Below, piece by piece: positions 17,083 through 25,944 of a stretch of DNA of 64,000 nucleotides. Below the pieces are notes generated by a model. That model saw nothing but the letters and a program-made list of their open reading frames with translations. It was not told the DNA's origin and did not search any database. The translations under genes were made by a program, and so were the position numbers. The stretch covers positions 4,960,001-5,024,000 of the forward strand of contig NZ_CP106951.1 in assembly GCF_030419005.1 (NCBI RefSeq), given 5' to 3'. Source of the stretch: Eleftheria terrae (GTDB lineage: Bacteria > Pseudomonadota > Gammaproteobacteria > Burkholderiales > Burkholderiaceae_C). Each line of letters begins with the position of its first letter. Positions within the stretch are counted from its first letter, which is position 1.

Positions 17083-17628
17083 GTGGACAGAGTGAGGATC
17101 TCGGCCCGCCGGCCATGGTTTGCGGCCGCCGCCTTCGTATGGGCATTGCAAGGCCAGCCGGCCAGCGCATTGGCAGTCAGCGGCGGCGCGACGCCAGCCC
17201 CGGCAACCGGCGAAGAGCGCGGCCGCTCATCGCCCCAGCCAGCCGCTGCCAGCTTCGTGGCCGGGTTGGGCGCACCGCGCCTGCCAGGCGGGGGCTGGGG
17301 CGTCGCCCTGCCACTGCGCCCGGGCGCCGCTGGTATCGGCCATGCGGCACTGTTCCCGCTGGCGGCCGACCCGGGCGCTGCGGTGCCCGGCGCGCTGCCG
17401 CCTCACACCCGGTCGGCATCGCTTGGCGGGCAGGCGAGTCGCAGCGGCTCCGGTGGCACCAGGCAGGGCGGTGGACGGCCGGCGGCGCCGGCCGCCCCCT
17501 CCACCGCGTCCGCCTCCTTCGATCCGGCCGCTGCCTCACCGTGGGAGTCGGCCCTGGCGGGCCTGGGCATCGCGGTCTATCTGGCGGCCAGGCGCCGGCG
17601 CGGCTTGACCCGCTGGCTGCCGAGCTGA
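17083..17628 (+). CDS. exported Ala/Gly/Pro-rich protein with C-terminal anchor resembling a sorting signal
   Basis: 181 residues. GTG 17083 has AGGGAG 8-9 nt upstream. The N-terminus (VRISARRPWFAAAAFVWALQ) reads as a signal peptide ending near PASA-LA. The middle 110 residues are low-complexity Gly/Ala/Pro/Ser. The last 30 residues are SPWESALAGLGIAVYLAARR followed by more basic residues, i.e. a short motif, one hydrophobic helix and an arginine cluster. That layout recalls PEP-CTERM-type exosortase substrates but without the PEP motif. Function unknown. A genuine PEP-CTERM protein lies at 23.5-24.2 kb, so an exosortase should exist in the genome. Confidence 0.65.
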   Translation: MDRVRISARRPWFAAAAFVWALQGQPASALAVSGGATPAPATGEERGRSSPQPAAASFVAGLGAPRLPGGGWGVALPLRPGAAGIGHAALFPLAADPGAAVPGALPPHTRSASLGGQASRSGSGGTRQGGGRPAAPAAPSTASASFDPAAASPWESALAGLGIAVYLAARRRRGLTRWLPS

Positions 17629-17651
17629 GCCGGGCCCCGCGGGCCGGCGCT

Positions 17652-17990
17652 TCATGCGGTGGGGATGCGCGTGGCGTGCGGCACCTCCAGCACCAGGTCG
17701 GACCGGGCATGCGCCACGCAGGGGAGGATCCAGCCTTGCTGCTTCTCTTCGGCGCTCAACCCGGGCCAGGCGATGGAGTAGCTGACGCTGCCGCGCTGCA
17801 GGCGGCACATGCAGGCACGGCAGGTGCCGTTGCGACAGGAGCTGGGCAGCCGGATGCCCGCTTCACGCGCCGCGGCCAGCAGGCTCGTGCCTTCGGGTAC
17901 CGGCAGGCGCCAGCCGGCGGGCTCCAGGAGGAGTTCGTGCGGAGCGGGAGATGCTGCTGGCTGGACTGGTGGCATGGAAGACGGTGGCAT
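17652..17990 (-). CDS. plant-type [2Fe-2S] ferredoxin
   Basis: 112 residues with the ferredoxin cluster motif SSCRNGTCRACMCRLQ (C-x4-C-x2-C) and the fourth Cys in WILPCVAHARSD near the C-terminus, so all four ligands are present. An additional Cys follows the third ligand. A stand-alone electron carrier; the partner is not evident, though oxygenases and P450s commonly use such proteins. ATG 17990 is preferred over 17975 because GACAAT lies 6 nt before it. The upstream open frame extends far but overlaps the GNAT gene on the other strand. Confidence 0.88.
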   Translation of the reverse strand: MPPSSMPPVQPAASPAPHELLLEPAGWRLPVPEGTSLLAAAREAGIRLPSSCRNGTCRACMCRLQRGSVSYSIAWPGLSAEEKQQGWILPCVAHARSDLVLEVPHATRIPTA

Positions 17991-17996
17991 CCGGCC

Positions 17997-18002
17997 ATTG
18001 TC
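17997..18002 (-). promoter_or_regulatory. -10 box 6 nt before the ferredoxin ATG (leaderless)
   Basis: Minus-strand GACAAT is followed by 6 nt and then ATG 17990. No Shine-Dalgarno is present. Confidence 0.42.
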
Positions 18003-18122
18003 GGGCGACCGGCGCCGACATGGTCCGGCTGGGGGCGGCGGGCCGTGCGTGGTGCCTTTGCAAATGCAGATGCAATGTGTGCTGAAACGACGACAATCCG
18101 ACCCTTCCATTTTTGTTTCCCG

Positions 18123-18653
18123 ATGAATCCCGTCATGTCCCGTTACCAGGTCCGACCCGCCACCGCCCGCGATGCCAAGGCCATCGCCGAGATCCATGTC
18201 GCTGCTTGGCAGACCGCCTATCAAGGCCTGGTGCCCGACGAGCACCTGAAGAGCCTGTCGGTCGAGAAGCGCCAGGCCTTCTGGAAGGAGGCGGTGGAGA
18301 TGTTCGAACCGCAGGTGCATGTGGCCACCGAAGACGGGCGGGTGGTCGGTTTCGTCGGCTTCGATCGTTCGCGCGACAAGGGCACGCCGTCGACCACCGG
18401 CGAGATCTGGGCAATCTATGCCGCGCCCTCGCACTGGGCCACCGGCGTCGGGCTTGCCTTGTGGGACGCGGCTCGCGACGGCTTGGTGGAGGAAGGCTGC
18501 ACCAAGGTCACCGTGTGGGTGCACCTGCGCAACGAACGCGCCTTGCGCTTCCATGAGCTGGCCGGCTTCAAGCGGGAGATGAACTCCGCCAAGACGGTGG
18601 CTGTCGGTGGCGTGAAGCTCGAAGAGATCCGCCTGCAACGCGACATCGCCTGA
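18123..18653 (+). CDS. GNAT-family N-acetyltransferase
   Basis: A 176-residue acetyl-CoA-dependent transferase. The N-terminal pattern YQVRPATARDAKAIAEIHVA is typical GNAT beta1-alpha1. Strand beta4 is GEIWAIYAAPSHWATGVGLAL, with the pyrophosphate-loop region altered from the usual Q-x2-G-x-G/A to HWATGVG. The C-terminal NERALRFHELAGFKRE is the familiar N-x-A-x2-FYE-x2-GF element. The substrate is unknown. ATG 18123 is used; ATG 18135 is an in-frame alternative, and neither has a clear ribosome binding site. A GACAAT box lies about 25 nt upstream. Confidence 0.9.
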   Translation: MNPVMSRYQVRPATARDAKAIAEIHVAAWQTAYQGLVPDEHLKSLSVEKRQAFWKEAVEMFEPQVHVATEDGRVVGFVGFDRSRDKGTPSTTGEIWAIYAAPSHWATGVGLALWDAARDGLVEEGCTKVTVWVHLRNERALRFHELAGFKREMNSAKTVAVGGVKLEEIRLQRDIA

Positions 18654-18710
18654 CACCCGTGTGCCTGCGGCCCGCACCAGGGCCGCTCAGGCCCTGCTGT
18701 TGTGCGGCGC

Positions 18711-18745
18711 GGCCCCCGCAGGTGGGGGCCTTGTCAGGGATTTTT
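18711..18745 (+). terminator. possible intrinsic terminator after the GNAT gene
   Basis: GGCCCCC (18711-18717) pairs with GGGGGCC (18724-18730) around a 6-nt loop. A T5 run occurs only at 18741-18745, so efficiency is uncertain. Confidence 0.4.
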
Positions 18746-18866
18746 CTACAAGCCGGGCAGCGGCTGTCCGACGCATCTCACCGCGGCGCTCTGAATGAAG
18801 CCCATGAAGCCCTTGCCTACAGTTGGTCCATCGTCAACACCCCGCTCGCCCCAGGAGACTGATGCC

Positions 18867-19088
18867 ATGGACGCCACCTTCACCACCCTTCCCGTGCTGC
18901 AAGGCTTCGAATTGCGCTTCCGCTCGCTCTTCAATCAGGGCCGTGGACTGGCGTTTCCCTGCGATGCCAAGGGCCAGGTCAATCTCGACTCGCTGAGCGA
19001 CCGGGCGCGGCAGAACTACCTGTACGCCCGCGCCGTGGTGGGCCGCGAATTCGCGGTGCCGGCCGTCGTGCCGGCCGAGACGCACTGA
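18867..19088 (+). CDS. conserved small protein, function unknown
   Basis: 73 residues starting MDATFTTLPVLQGFELRFRS, with AGGAG at 18853-18857, 9 nt before the ATG. Composition is soluble and balanced, with the recognisable run NYLYARAVVGREFAVPAV near the C-terminus, which I associate with a short hypothetical family common in Burkholderiales. No domain of known function. It is a single gene between GNAT and DUF808 genes. The codon use and ribosome binding site make it a real gene. Confidence 0.75.
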   Translation: MDATFTTLPVLQGFELRFRSLFNQGRGLAFPCDAKGQVNLDSLSDRARQNYLYARAVVGREFAVPAVVPAETH

Positions 19089-19204
19089 TCCCCAGCCGAG
19101 GGCAAACGCGGCGCTGGGCCGCGATCGGGTTCTGAGACAATGCCTCCCGCCCGCCCGGGCGCACCGAAGACGCCGCGGGCACCATCACCAGGAGGACTTA
19201 TTCA

Positions 19205-20155
<951 letters not shown>

Positions 20156-20255
20156 GCCGCTGCGTCCGACTGCGCGAGCGCGGCCTGGCCGGCACCGCGG
20201 GCGCCAGCCGCCGGGCGGGGGGCCGCGGGCGCTTCATGGCCGGATCCCAACAAGC

Positions 20256-20798
20256 ATGCACAGCTCCGATTCGCTCCCACCGCTGAAATACCTCGCCGCC
20301 TACCCCGCACCGCTGCAGCAGCAAGTGCGCGAGCTGCTGGCGCAGGGGCGCCTGGGCGAGATGCTCGCGCGCCGTTACCCGGCAGCGCACGACGTGCGCT
20401 GCGACCGTGCCCTGTATGCCTATGTGCAGGCGTTGAAGCAGCGTTTCCTGCGCAATGCGGAGCCGCTCAGCAAAGTGGCCTACGACAACAAGCTGCATGT
20501 CATCCAGCATGCCCTGGGCACCCACACCACCGTGTCGCGGGTGCAGGGGGGCAAGTTGAAGGCCAAGCGGGAGATCCGGGTGGCAGCGCTGTTCAAGGAC
20601 ACGCCCGCCGAGTTCCTGAAGATGATCGTCGTGCATGAGCTGGCCCACGTCAAGGAGCGGGAACATGACAAGGCCTTCTACCAGCTGTGCACCCACATGG
20701 CGCCCGACTACCACCAGCTGGAATTCGACCTGCGCCTCTATCTCACCCATCAGGACCACCTGGCGAGGCAGCCCCGGGCCGAAGGCCCGCGGCCCTGA
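20256..20798 (+). CDS. YgjP/DUF45-type zinc metallopeptidase
   Basis: 180 residues. The zinc site is seen as VVHELAHVKEREHDKAFYQL, i.e. HELAH with a distal EREHD segment and a third His in KAFYQLCTHM, the arrangement of the YgjP-like (DUF45) family. The N-terminal helix-rich half includes CDRALYAYVQALKQRFLRNA. Such proteins are cytoplasmic and their substrates are not established. ATG 20256 begins the recognisable protein; no strong ribosome binding site is seen. Confidence 0.85.
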   Translation: MHSSDSLPPLKYLAAYPAPLQQQVRELLAQGRLGEMLARRYPAAHDVRCDRALYAYVQALKQRFLRNAEPLSKVAYDNKLHVIQHALGTHTTVSRVQGGKLKAKREIRVAALFKDTPAEFLKMIVVHELAHVKEREHDKAFYQLCTHMAPDYHQLEFDLRLYLTHQDHLARQPRAEGPRP

Positions 20799-20914
20799 GC
20801 GGCAGCGCGGGGCCCGCCGTCTTGAAGACCGGCGCCTCGCCCCCAGCTGCGGTATCGAAGCCGGCAGGAAGCAGCGTGGCAGCCGTACCGTGCCGGCAAG
20901 CTTGGAGGTGGCCC

Positions 20915-21262
20915 TTGAACATCACTGGAAAAACCGATCGTGCCCCGGCCGGCCTGGGGGTGGTGGTGACCTTGGCACGTCTGCTGGAGCGGATGGAGCG
21001 CAGCCCGCAGGCGCCGTCACCCGAGCAATATCGCGATGTGGTGGCCCGCTTGTCGCGAGCCTTGTCCCAGCTCTCGCCGCCCGCGGCGGTGCAAGCTGTG
21101 CTAGCGGCCTATCCGGCCACGGCAGAGTTGTACGAGAACCTCAACTACCAGCACGCCGGCTTGTGCCGCTCCCCGTTGGAGGCGGCACTGAATGCGGAGC
21201 TGCGGGCGCAGGAGGTCATGGCCAGGGTGTCCCGACTTGCCAGGCCAGCCGCGCCGCAATAG
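20915..21262 (+). CDS. conserved hypothetical small helical protein
   Basis: 115 residues from a TTG start that has GGAGG at 20904-20908, 6 nt upstream, the best start in a frame open to 20687. The product is mostly helical (LGVVVTLARLLERMERSPQA, then QYRDVVARLSRALSQL) and ends with ELYENLNYQHAGLCRSPLEA, with no signal or membrane segment. I recognise no domain of known function. It follows the metallopeptidase by 116 bp, so it could be transcribed separately. Confidence 0.65.
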   Translation: MNITGKTDRAPAGLGVVVTLARLLERMERSPQAPSPEQYRDVVARLSRALSQLSPPAAVQAVLAAYPATAELYENLNYQHAGLCRSPLEAALNAELRAQEVMARVSRLARPAAPQ

Positions 21263-21298
21263 GCGCGGATCGACCGCAGAGCGACGGCCTCGGTCGCT

Positions 21299-21622
21299 TC
21301 AGACCGCCGGGTCCTTGTTCGCGGCGCCCGACTCGGGGGCGGCGTTGCCGACCCGCAGCTCGGCCACCGTGTAGCCCTCGTTCAGCAACGCCCGCTTGAG
21401 CCAGTCGGGCTGGGCGCCTTCGCCGTTCCAGGTGTCCCCGGTGGTGGGGTGGCGGTAGCGCACGCTGTCGGGGACCGGTGGCCGGGCGACCGGCTCCGGC
21501 GCATGGCGGAGATCCTTGGCGGTCAAGCCCCAGAATGCCATGAGCTTGCGCACGGTGCGCAGGGCGGCTTCCTTCTGCGGGTTGTCGATCGGGGGTGGGG
21601 ACTCTGCGGGTCTTCGATTCAT
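21299..21622 (-). CDS. H-NS-family protein with C-terminal DNA-binding motif
   Basis: 107 residues. The C-terminal part VRYRHPTTGDTWNGEGAQPD followed by WLKRAL matches the H-NS DNA-binding domain (pattern Y-x-P-x2-G-x-TW-x-G-x-G-x2-P-x-WL). The N-terminal region has a short helix (EAALRTVRKLMAFWGLTAKDL) rather than a long oligomerisation coiled coil. It could act as a minor nucleoid protein or xenogeneic silencer. ATG 21622 is preferred over upstream starts because TAGTGT lies 5 nt before it and the family rarely has the extra residues. Confidence 0.8.
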   Translation of the reverse strand: MNRRPAESPPPIDNPQKEAALRTVRKLMAFWGLTAKDLRHAPEPVARPPVPDSVRYRHPTTGDTWNGEGAQPDWLKRALLNEGYTVAELRVGNAAPESGAANKDPAV

Positions 21623-21828
21623 GGCCAACACTACCGGCACGGCATTCCGCGCCTCCAAAGGGCGCCAGCAGGCTGCGCTAAGGCGACGCTCCGGCCATAC
21701 AGCCTAACAGACAGACTGCGCGGGCTGCGGCGCTGCTCGCACAACTGTCGCGCCGGCGCGTCTGCCGGGGACAGCTGCCAGGGGCGGTGCGCTGTCGTCG
21801 CCAGGGCAGGGCGGAGAGAATGCGCACC

Positions 21829-22806
21829 ATGCTTTCGTCCACCGCGTCCGCTTCGCTGCCCGACCGGCCGTCCCCCCTGGCTGTCGCCGCCCTGGCCTTG
21901 TTGCGCAGTGGCCGCCTCAGCGGCGCCCCGCTGCGTCGGTGTATTGAAGCGGTCGCCGCGAGCAGTGTGGCCGATCCGGACCAGCACCTGCTCGTACAGG
22001 CCGGGGTGCGCCCGGGGGAGCTGAATGCCAGCCTGTCGCAAGCGCGGGCAACGCTGGAACAGGGGCTGGCGCAGGGCATCCAGGCCCTGACCTGCGCTGA
22101 TGCTGCCTATCCGCCGGCACTGCGCGGGCTGGCGCAATCGCCTCCTGTGCTTTTCGTGCGCGGCTCGCTCGACAGCCTGGCACACGGACCGGCAGTGGCG
22201 GTGGTCGGCACCCGGCGCGCCACCGCCCACGGGCAGGCGATCGCTCGCCGGCTCGGGGCCACGCTGGCAGAAGCCGGGTGGCGGGTGGTGGGCGGCCTGG
22301 CGGGCGGCATCGACGCTGCAGCCCAGGAAGGGAGCCTGCACGGTGCCCGAGCGGGGCTGCTGGTGGTCGATCATGGCCTCGACAGGCTCGGGCCCAAGGG
22401 CCAGCGGGAACTGGCCGAGCGGGTGCTGGCCCAGGGCGGGGCCTGCCTGTCCGAGCACGCGCCGGGCGTGCGCGCGACACCCGACTCGCTTGCGGCGCGC
22501 CATCGGCTCGAGGCAGAACTCGCCTGTGGTTCGGTCGTCGTGGAAGGTGCGGCCAGCAGCGCTGCCTTCACGCACGCGCAGCACTGCTCGGCGCTGGGCC
22601 GAGTGCTGTTCGCCGTGCTGCCGCCGGAGGACGCCGGCGTCAGCACGCAGCGAGGCCTGCCACAGCGCCTGGTGCAGCAGCTCCAGGCCCGCGTGATCCA
22701 CACCCGTGACGACTACCCGGCCCTGCTCGAGGCGCTTGCCGCAGCCGCGCAGCGACTCGGCGCAGGCCAGGCGGTAGCGGCAGTGGCGCAGCAACGCCCC
22801 GCTTAG
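21829..22806 (+). CDS. DprA-like DNA-processing protein (possible paralogue)
   Basis: 325 residues with a DprA/Smf Rossmann fold. VAVVGTRRATAHGQAIARRL (about 124-143), GWRVVGGLAGGIDAAAQEGS, the LSEHAPGVRATPDSLAARHRL element and a VVVEGAASSAAFTHAQHC strand correspond to the DprA core, which loads RecA on incoming single-stranded DNA. Some positions differ from canonical DprA: P-x2-F-x2-RNR appears as TPDSLAARHRL. No clear C-terminal winged helix follows. It may be a second, divergent copy, because the usual def-fmt or topA neighbours are absent. GGAGAG lies before ATG 21829. It overlaps the next, convergent gene by 4 bp. Confidence 0.8.
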   Translation: MLSSTASASLPDRPSPLAVAALALLRSGRLSGAPLRRCIEAVAASSVADPDQHLLVQAGVRPGELNASLSQARATLEQGLAQGIQALTCADAAYPPALRGLAQSPPVLFVRGSLDSLAHGPAVAVVGTRRATAHGQAIARRLGATLAEAGWRVVGGLAGGIDAAAQEGSLHGARAGLLVVDHGLDRLGPKGQRELAERVLAQGGACLSEHAPGVRATPDSLAARHRLEAELACGSVVVEGAASSAAFTHAQHCSALGRVLFAVLPPEDAGVSTQRGLPQRLVQQLQARVIHTRDDYPALLEALAAAAQRLGAGQAVAAVAQQRPA

Positions 22807-23288
22807 CGCGAGCCGGGACGGCCTTCGCGTCCCGAGTGGTTCTGCGCATCCAGGCCCCGGTCTGGCGACTCGAAAACCTGGCGCTCTTCAGTGCCGGGCT
22901 CGATCAGCTCCTCGATCAGGAAGCTGCCGTATTTCTGTGCCCGCTCGGCATGGAAGGCGCGCGCAATATCGGCCACCTTGCGGGTCTCTTCGTCTTTCGG
23001 GGCATGCACCACCAGGAAGTGGTAGCCCTTGTCGGCCAGGGCTCCATGGGCCTTGACCAGATTGAGTTCCTGTCCCAACGACGCCAATGGACTGGCTTGA
23101 GCGATGTCTCGCTCGACCTGTGCCTTCATTTGTTCAGGGGTGTAGCGCACCACGTAGGCGTCGCTGAAGCCGGCGTCAGCCAGTGCCTCGGCGGCACCGT
23201 CCGCATCTGCCCCGCTCGGGAAGGAGGCCACGACGTGGCCGACCGGCTTGAACACGCCCAGAGTTTCCGGGTGATCATCTTTGTGCAT
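22803..23288 (-). CDS. conserved hypothetical protein, possible stress-related
   Basis: 161 residues, start MHKDDHPETLGVFKPVGHVV with GAGGGGT 5-7 nt before ATG 23288. The first half (VVASFPSGADADGAAEALAD) looks like a small alpha-beta domain that recurs in general-stress-type proteins; the second half has HFLVVHAPKDEETRKVADIA. No catalytic motif. Cytoplasmic, acidic. I do not know its function. It overlaps the dprA-like stop by 4 bp in convergent orientation. Confidence 0.72.
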   Translation of the reverse strand: MHKDDHPETLGVFKPVGHVVASFPSGADADGAAEALADAGFSDAYVVRYTPEQMKAQVERDIAQASPLASLGQELNLVKAHGALADKGYHFLVVHAPKDEETRKVADIARAFHAERAQKYGSFLIEELIEPGTEERQVFESPDRGLDAQNHSGREGRPGSR

Positions 23289-23495
23289 TCGAGACCCCTC
23301 GATGTCTTGACCGAAATGCGCCTTCCGGGAAGAAGACGCAGCGCATGCCTGGCATGGTCGCCAATCACTGCGCGCCTGGCACTCGGACAGGCGCGCAGCC
23401 ACTTGTCAGCGGCGTCTGACGCCGCCCATGAGGGGATGGGGGCGCCGGGCGGTGGCGCAGCCCCGGTTCAGCCGGCCGCGATGCCGGCAGCGACC

Positions 23496-24152
23496 TTACC
23501 GAGGGCGCCGGCGAACCAGCAGCAGGCCGCCCAGGCCGAGGGCGAAGAGGGCGTAGGTACCGGGCTCCGGCACCGGCACCAGGTTGCCCTCATAGAAATC
23601 GCCAAAGGCGAAATCGGCCTCGCTGGAGAGGGTCAGGCGGGTCACCGAGCCGCCCGTCCAGCCGAAGAACTTGGCGCCGCCGAAACCGTCGACCGTCTGG
23701 GTCACGGATTCACCGGTGGACAGGTCCAAGGTGATCTTGAATTCACCGAAAGGATTCGGCTCGACGAAAAAGCCGAAGGAGTCCACCCGCTCTGCCCGGT
23801 TTACGCCATTGAGCACGAGCCCCGGCGAAAAATCGATGCTCAGGGAGTTGCTGGGGCTGTAGAACACGGTGGTGCCGTCCGAGCCGGGCTGACCTGGCCA
23901 GGTCAGCCAGCTGCTGCCCACCGTGAAGCGCTGCACCGGCGTCGAGAAGTTGTCCAGCTTCGAGCCGCCGCTGAGCACGATGGAGGCCGGGGAATCGAAG
24001 TCATAGCCGGGAACGACCGTCGTGCCCTGGTAGGTGCCGACATCTACTTTCCATTGGTTGAGGTCCGTGTAGACGGTGGCGGCCTGGGCCGCGACGGTGG
24101 ACAGCAGGGCGGCAGCGACGCCGAGGCTGGCCATGAGGGAGTTCAACTTCAT
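23496..24152 (-). CDS. PEP-CTERM sorting-domain protein
   Basis: 218 residues with a signal peptide (MKLNSLMASLGVAAALLSTV, cleavage after AQA) and a textbook PEP-CTERM tail: VPVPEPGTYALFALGLGGLL, then an arginine cluster. The central region is beta-rich (QRFTVGSSWLTWPGQPGSDG) with no enzyme motif. PEP-CTERM proteins are processed by an exosortase (EpsH type) and are often linked to exopolysaccharide. No exosortase gene is in the window. AGGAGG precedes ATG 24152 at good spacing. Single gene. Confidence 0.92.
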   Translation of the reverse strand: MKLNSLMASLGVAAALLSTVAAQAATVYTDLNQWKVDVGTYQGTTVVPGYDFDSPASIVLSGGSKLDNFSTPVQRFTVGSSWLTWPGQPGSDGTTVFYSPSNSLSIDFSPGLVLNGVNRAERVDSFGFFVEPNPFGEFKITLDLSTGESVTQTVDGFGGAKFFGWTGGSVTRLTLSSEADFAFGDFYEGNLVPVPEPGTYALFALGLGGLLLVRRRPR

Positions 24153-24401
24153 GTAGTCCTCCTGATGTTGGGTGCGCAGGTTCGGTCGCCCGGCCGGGCG
24201 ACCCAGGGTTTCCCCCGAGCGGATGTTCCGCCACGACCGGCGGCCGAGCTATGTCTGTGCTGACGTGACAGGGGGAATCGCAGGTCGCGGCGAACACAAT
24301 TTGCAGAGCCGGCAGCGAGGGCGCTGCGGACCTGGCAAAAGAGCCTGTCACCCCCTTCAGGGGTGCACGAGCGCGCCGTGTAGAAAGCGCCGCTGGAGGA
24401 A

Positions 24402-25208
24402 TCAGGAGGTCGTCGACCGCTGGATGGTGGGGCGCCAGCGGTCGAGGGCCAGCGCGAGCTTCATGGCAATGGCGGCCACACCGAAAACCAGTGCAAGCCA
24501 CAAGTAGCCGGTGGACGGCCGTTGCTGCGCGTCCGGCACCTCGCGCACGGTGCCGCTCTTCAGCGTCTGCTCGTCACGCTCGTCCAGCCGGGTCGACAGC
24601 GCCAGTGCATGCTCCAGCGCCACGCCCGACTGCGGGCACAGCGTGAAGCGCGATTGAGCACGCAGCACCTCGGCGAACGCGCGGGTTTCCAGGAAAGGGG
24701 CGGCCGACTCGGCGACACGGCGTGCCGCACTGCAAAGCCGGGCCTGGGCCGGCAGGTAGTTGCGGCACTGCAGGAACTCGTCCACCTCCGGTGGGCAGCC
24801 GTCCGGTTGGGCCGGGGCGGTGGGCATCAGCGCTTGCTCCGGGCCCCCCGCCTGTCGCAGGCAGAAGCCGAACTTGGGCCGACGGAAGACGTCATCGTCT
24901 TCGGCCGGATTCGCGCATTCATGGGTCAGCAGCACGCGGGCGCTGCCACGCAGCTGCTCGGCGTCGCGGTCGGCCTCGGCCATCGCTTGCAGCCGCAGCA
25001 GGCTGCGCTGCACATCGGCGTAGCCGGCGGCAAAACCGGCAAGCGCCACTGCAAGCAGCAACTGTCCCAGCAACTCCATCCCGGCCACGCGCCGCGCATG
25101 CACAACCTCCGGAAGGTGCCGCAGCCAGCCGAGTTGCAGGCCGGCCGCCACGGCCAGGGCCAGACAGAGGGCGAGCGCAAACGACAGTGCGGGGCTACTG
25201 AAGATCAC
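24402..25208 (-). CDS. membrane protein with large extracytoplasmic loop, function unknown
   Basis: 268 residues. Two N-terminal hydrophobic helices (about 5-26 and 44-64) and one near the C-terminus (about 235-255) flank a roughly 165-residue soluble region with several cysteines (LTHECANP, FGFCLRQ, DGCPPEV, LQCRNYL, RLCSAA, FTLCPQ), consistent with a disulphide-containing periplasmic domain. Start is GTG 25208 without a visible Shine-Dalgarno. I do not recognise the family. Neighbours are a PEP-CTERM gene and a small lipoprotein gene on the same strand. Confidence 0.7.
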   Translation of the reverse strand: MIFSSPALSFALALCLALAVAAGLQLGWLRHLPEVVHARRVAGMELLGQLLLAVALAGFAAGYADVQRSLLRLQAMAEADRDAEQLRGSARVLLTHECANPAEDDDVFRRPKFGFCLRQAGGPEQALMPTAPAQPDGCPPEVDEFLQCRNYLPAQARLCSAARRVAESAAPFLETRAFAEVLRAQSRFTLCPQSGVALEHALALSTRLDERDEQTLKSGTVREVPDAQQRPSTGYLWLALVFGVAAIAMKLALALDRWRPTIQRSTTS

Positions 25209-25365
25209 AGGCAGGTCGGAGGTGGCAGAAGGCAGTGGGCAGGGGCAAGCACCTGGCTTGCCCTTTCGAGCAGGGCGACAGGATAGCCGAAGGGCTCGCT
25301 CCCCGGCCGCCCGCGTTGGCGACTGTGGCGCCCATGTTGCAGTGGCGCGTGGCTGGACGGCAGCT

Positions 25366-25602
25366 TCAGCGGGAGGAGGTCGGTGGCAGGGCGGCCGGGC
25401 TCTGCCAGCGGTAGCGGTCGTAGTCGGTGGCGGCCCGCTCGAGGCAGCGCTGGCGCTCGGCCGAATCAGCCAGCTGCCGGCACTGCTGGCGTTGCCACTC
25501 CTGGCCAGCAGCGTAGAGCTGCGGTGAAGAACAGCCGGCCAGCAGGCCCAGGGCGGTCGTCAGCAGGCCGAGGTGGAGGTTCAGGGGGCGAGGCATGCGC
25601 AT
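25366..25602 (-). CDS. small lipoprotein
   Basis: 78 residues. The N-terminal signal ends at lipobox LLAGC (Cys at about residue 25), followed by SSPQLYAAGQEWQRQQCRQL and two further cysteines. ATG 25602 has AGGA 7 nt upstream; the longer frame is not supported. The soluble part, about 50 residues, is rich in Gln, Arg and Tyr. Probably an outer- or inner-membrane-anchored small protein of unknown role. It is 157 bp from the larger membrane protein gene on the same strand. Confidence 0.7.
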   Translation of the reverse strand: MRMPRPLNLHLGLLTTALGLLAGCSSPQLYAAGQEWQRQQCRQLADSAERQRCLERAATDYDRYRWQSPAALPPTSSR

Positions 25603-25731
25603 GCGCGCATCCTGCTGGGACCGATGCGACGCCGGCGGCGTGGGCGGAGCGGCGACCCATGAGGCCGCGCTCCGCCGAGGACAACCCGGCGGCACCCGGT
25701 TCGAGCCGCGCTCTAGAGCGCGTCCGAGGGG

Positions 25732-25944
25732 TCAGTCGATGAAGCCGTCGCGCTTCATCTGCTGGTCGCTGACGTACTCGCGGCACACCAGCGTGACCGC
25801 CAGGCACACCACGAAGAGGCCCGCCAGCGTCACCGAGATCTTCACGAACAGCACCGGTTCCAGCCAGGCCAGCCACAGCTGCCCCAGGGCCAGTGCGATC
25901 CACGTGACGAAGATCGCGGTGCAGATCACCGCCCCGGCTTTCAC
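25732..25944 (-). CDS. small two-helix membrane protein
   Basis: 70 residues with two hydrophobic helices (AVICTAIFVTWIALALGQLW and PVLFVKISVTLAGLFVVCLA) and a charged tail REYVSDQQMKRDGFID. GTG 25944 overlaps the stop of the preceding DUF4177 gene as GTGA, showing translational coupling. Function unknown. The pair is likely one operon. Confidence 0.72.
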   Translation of the reverse strand: MKAGAVICTAIFVTWIALALGQLWLAWLEPVLFVKISVTLAGLFVVCLAVTLVCREYVSDQQMKRDGFID

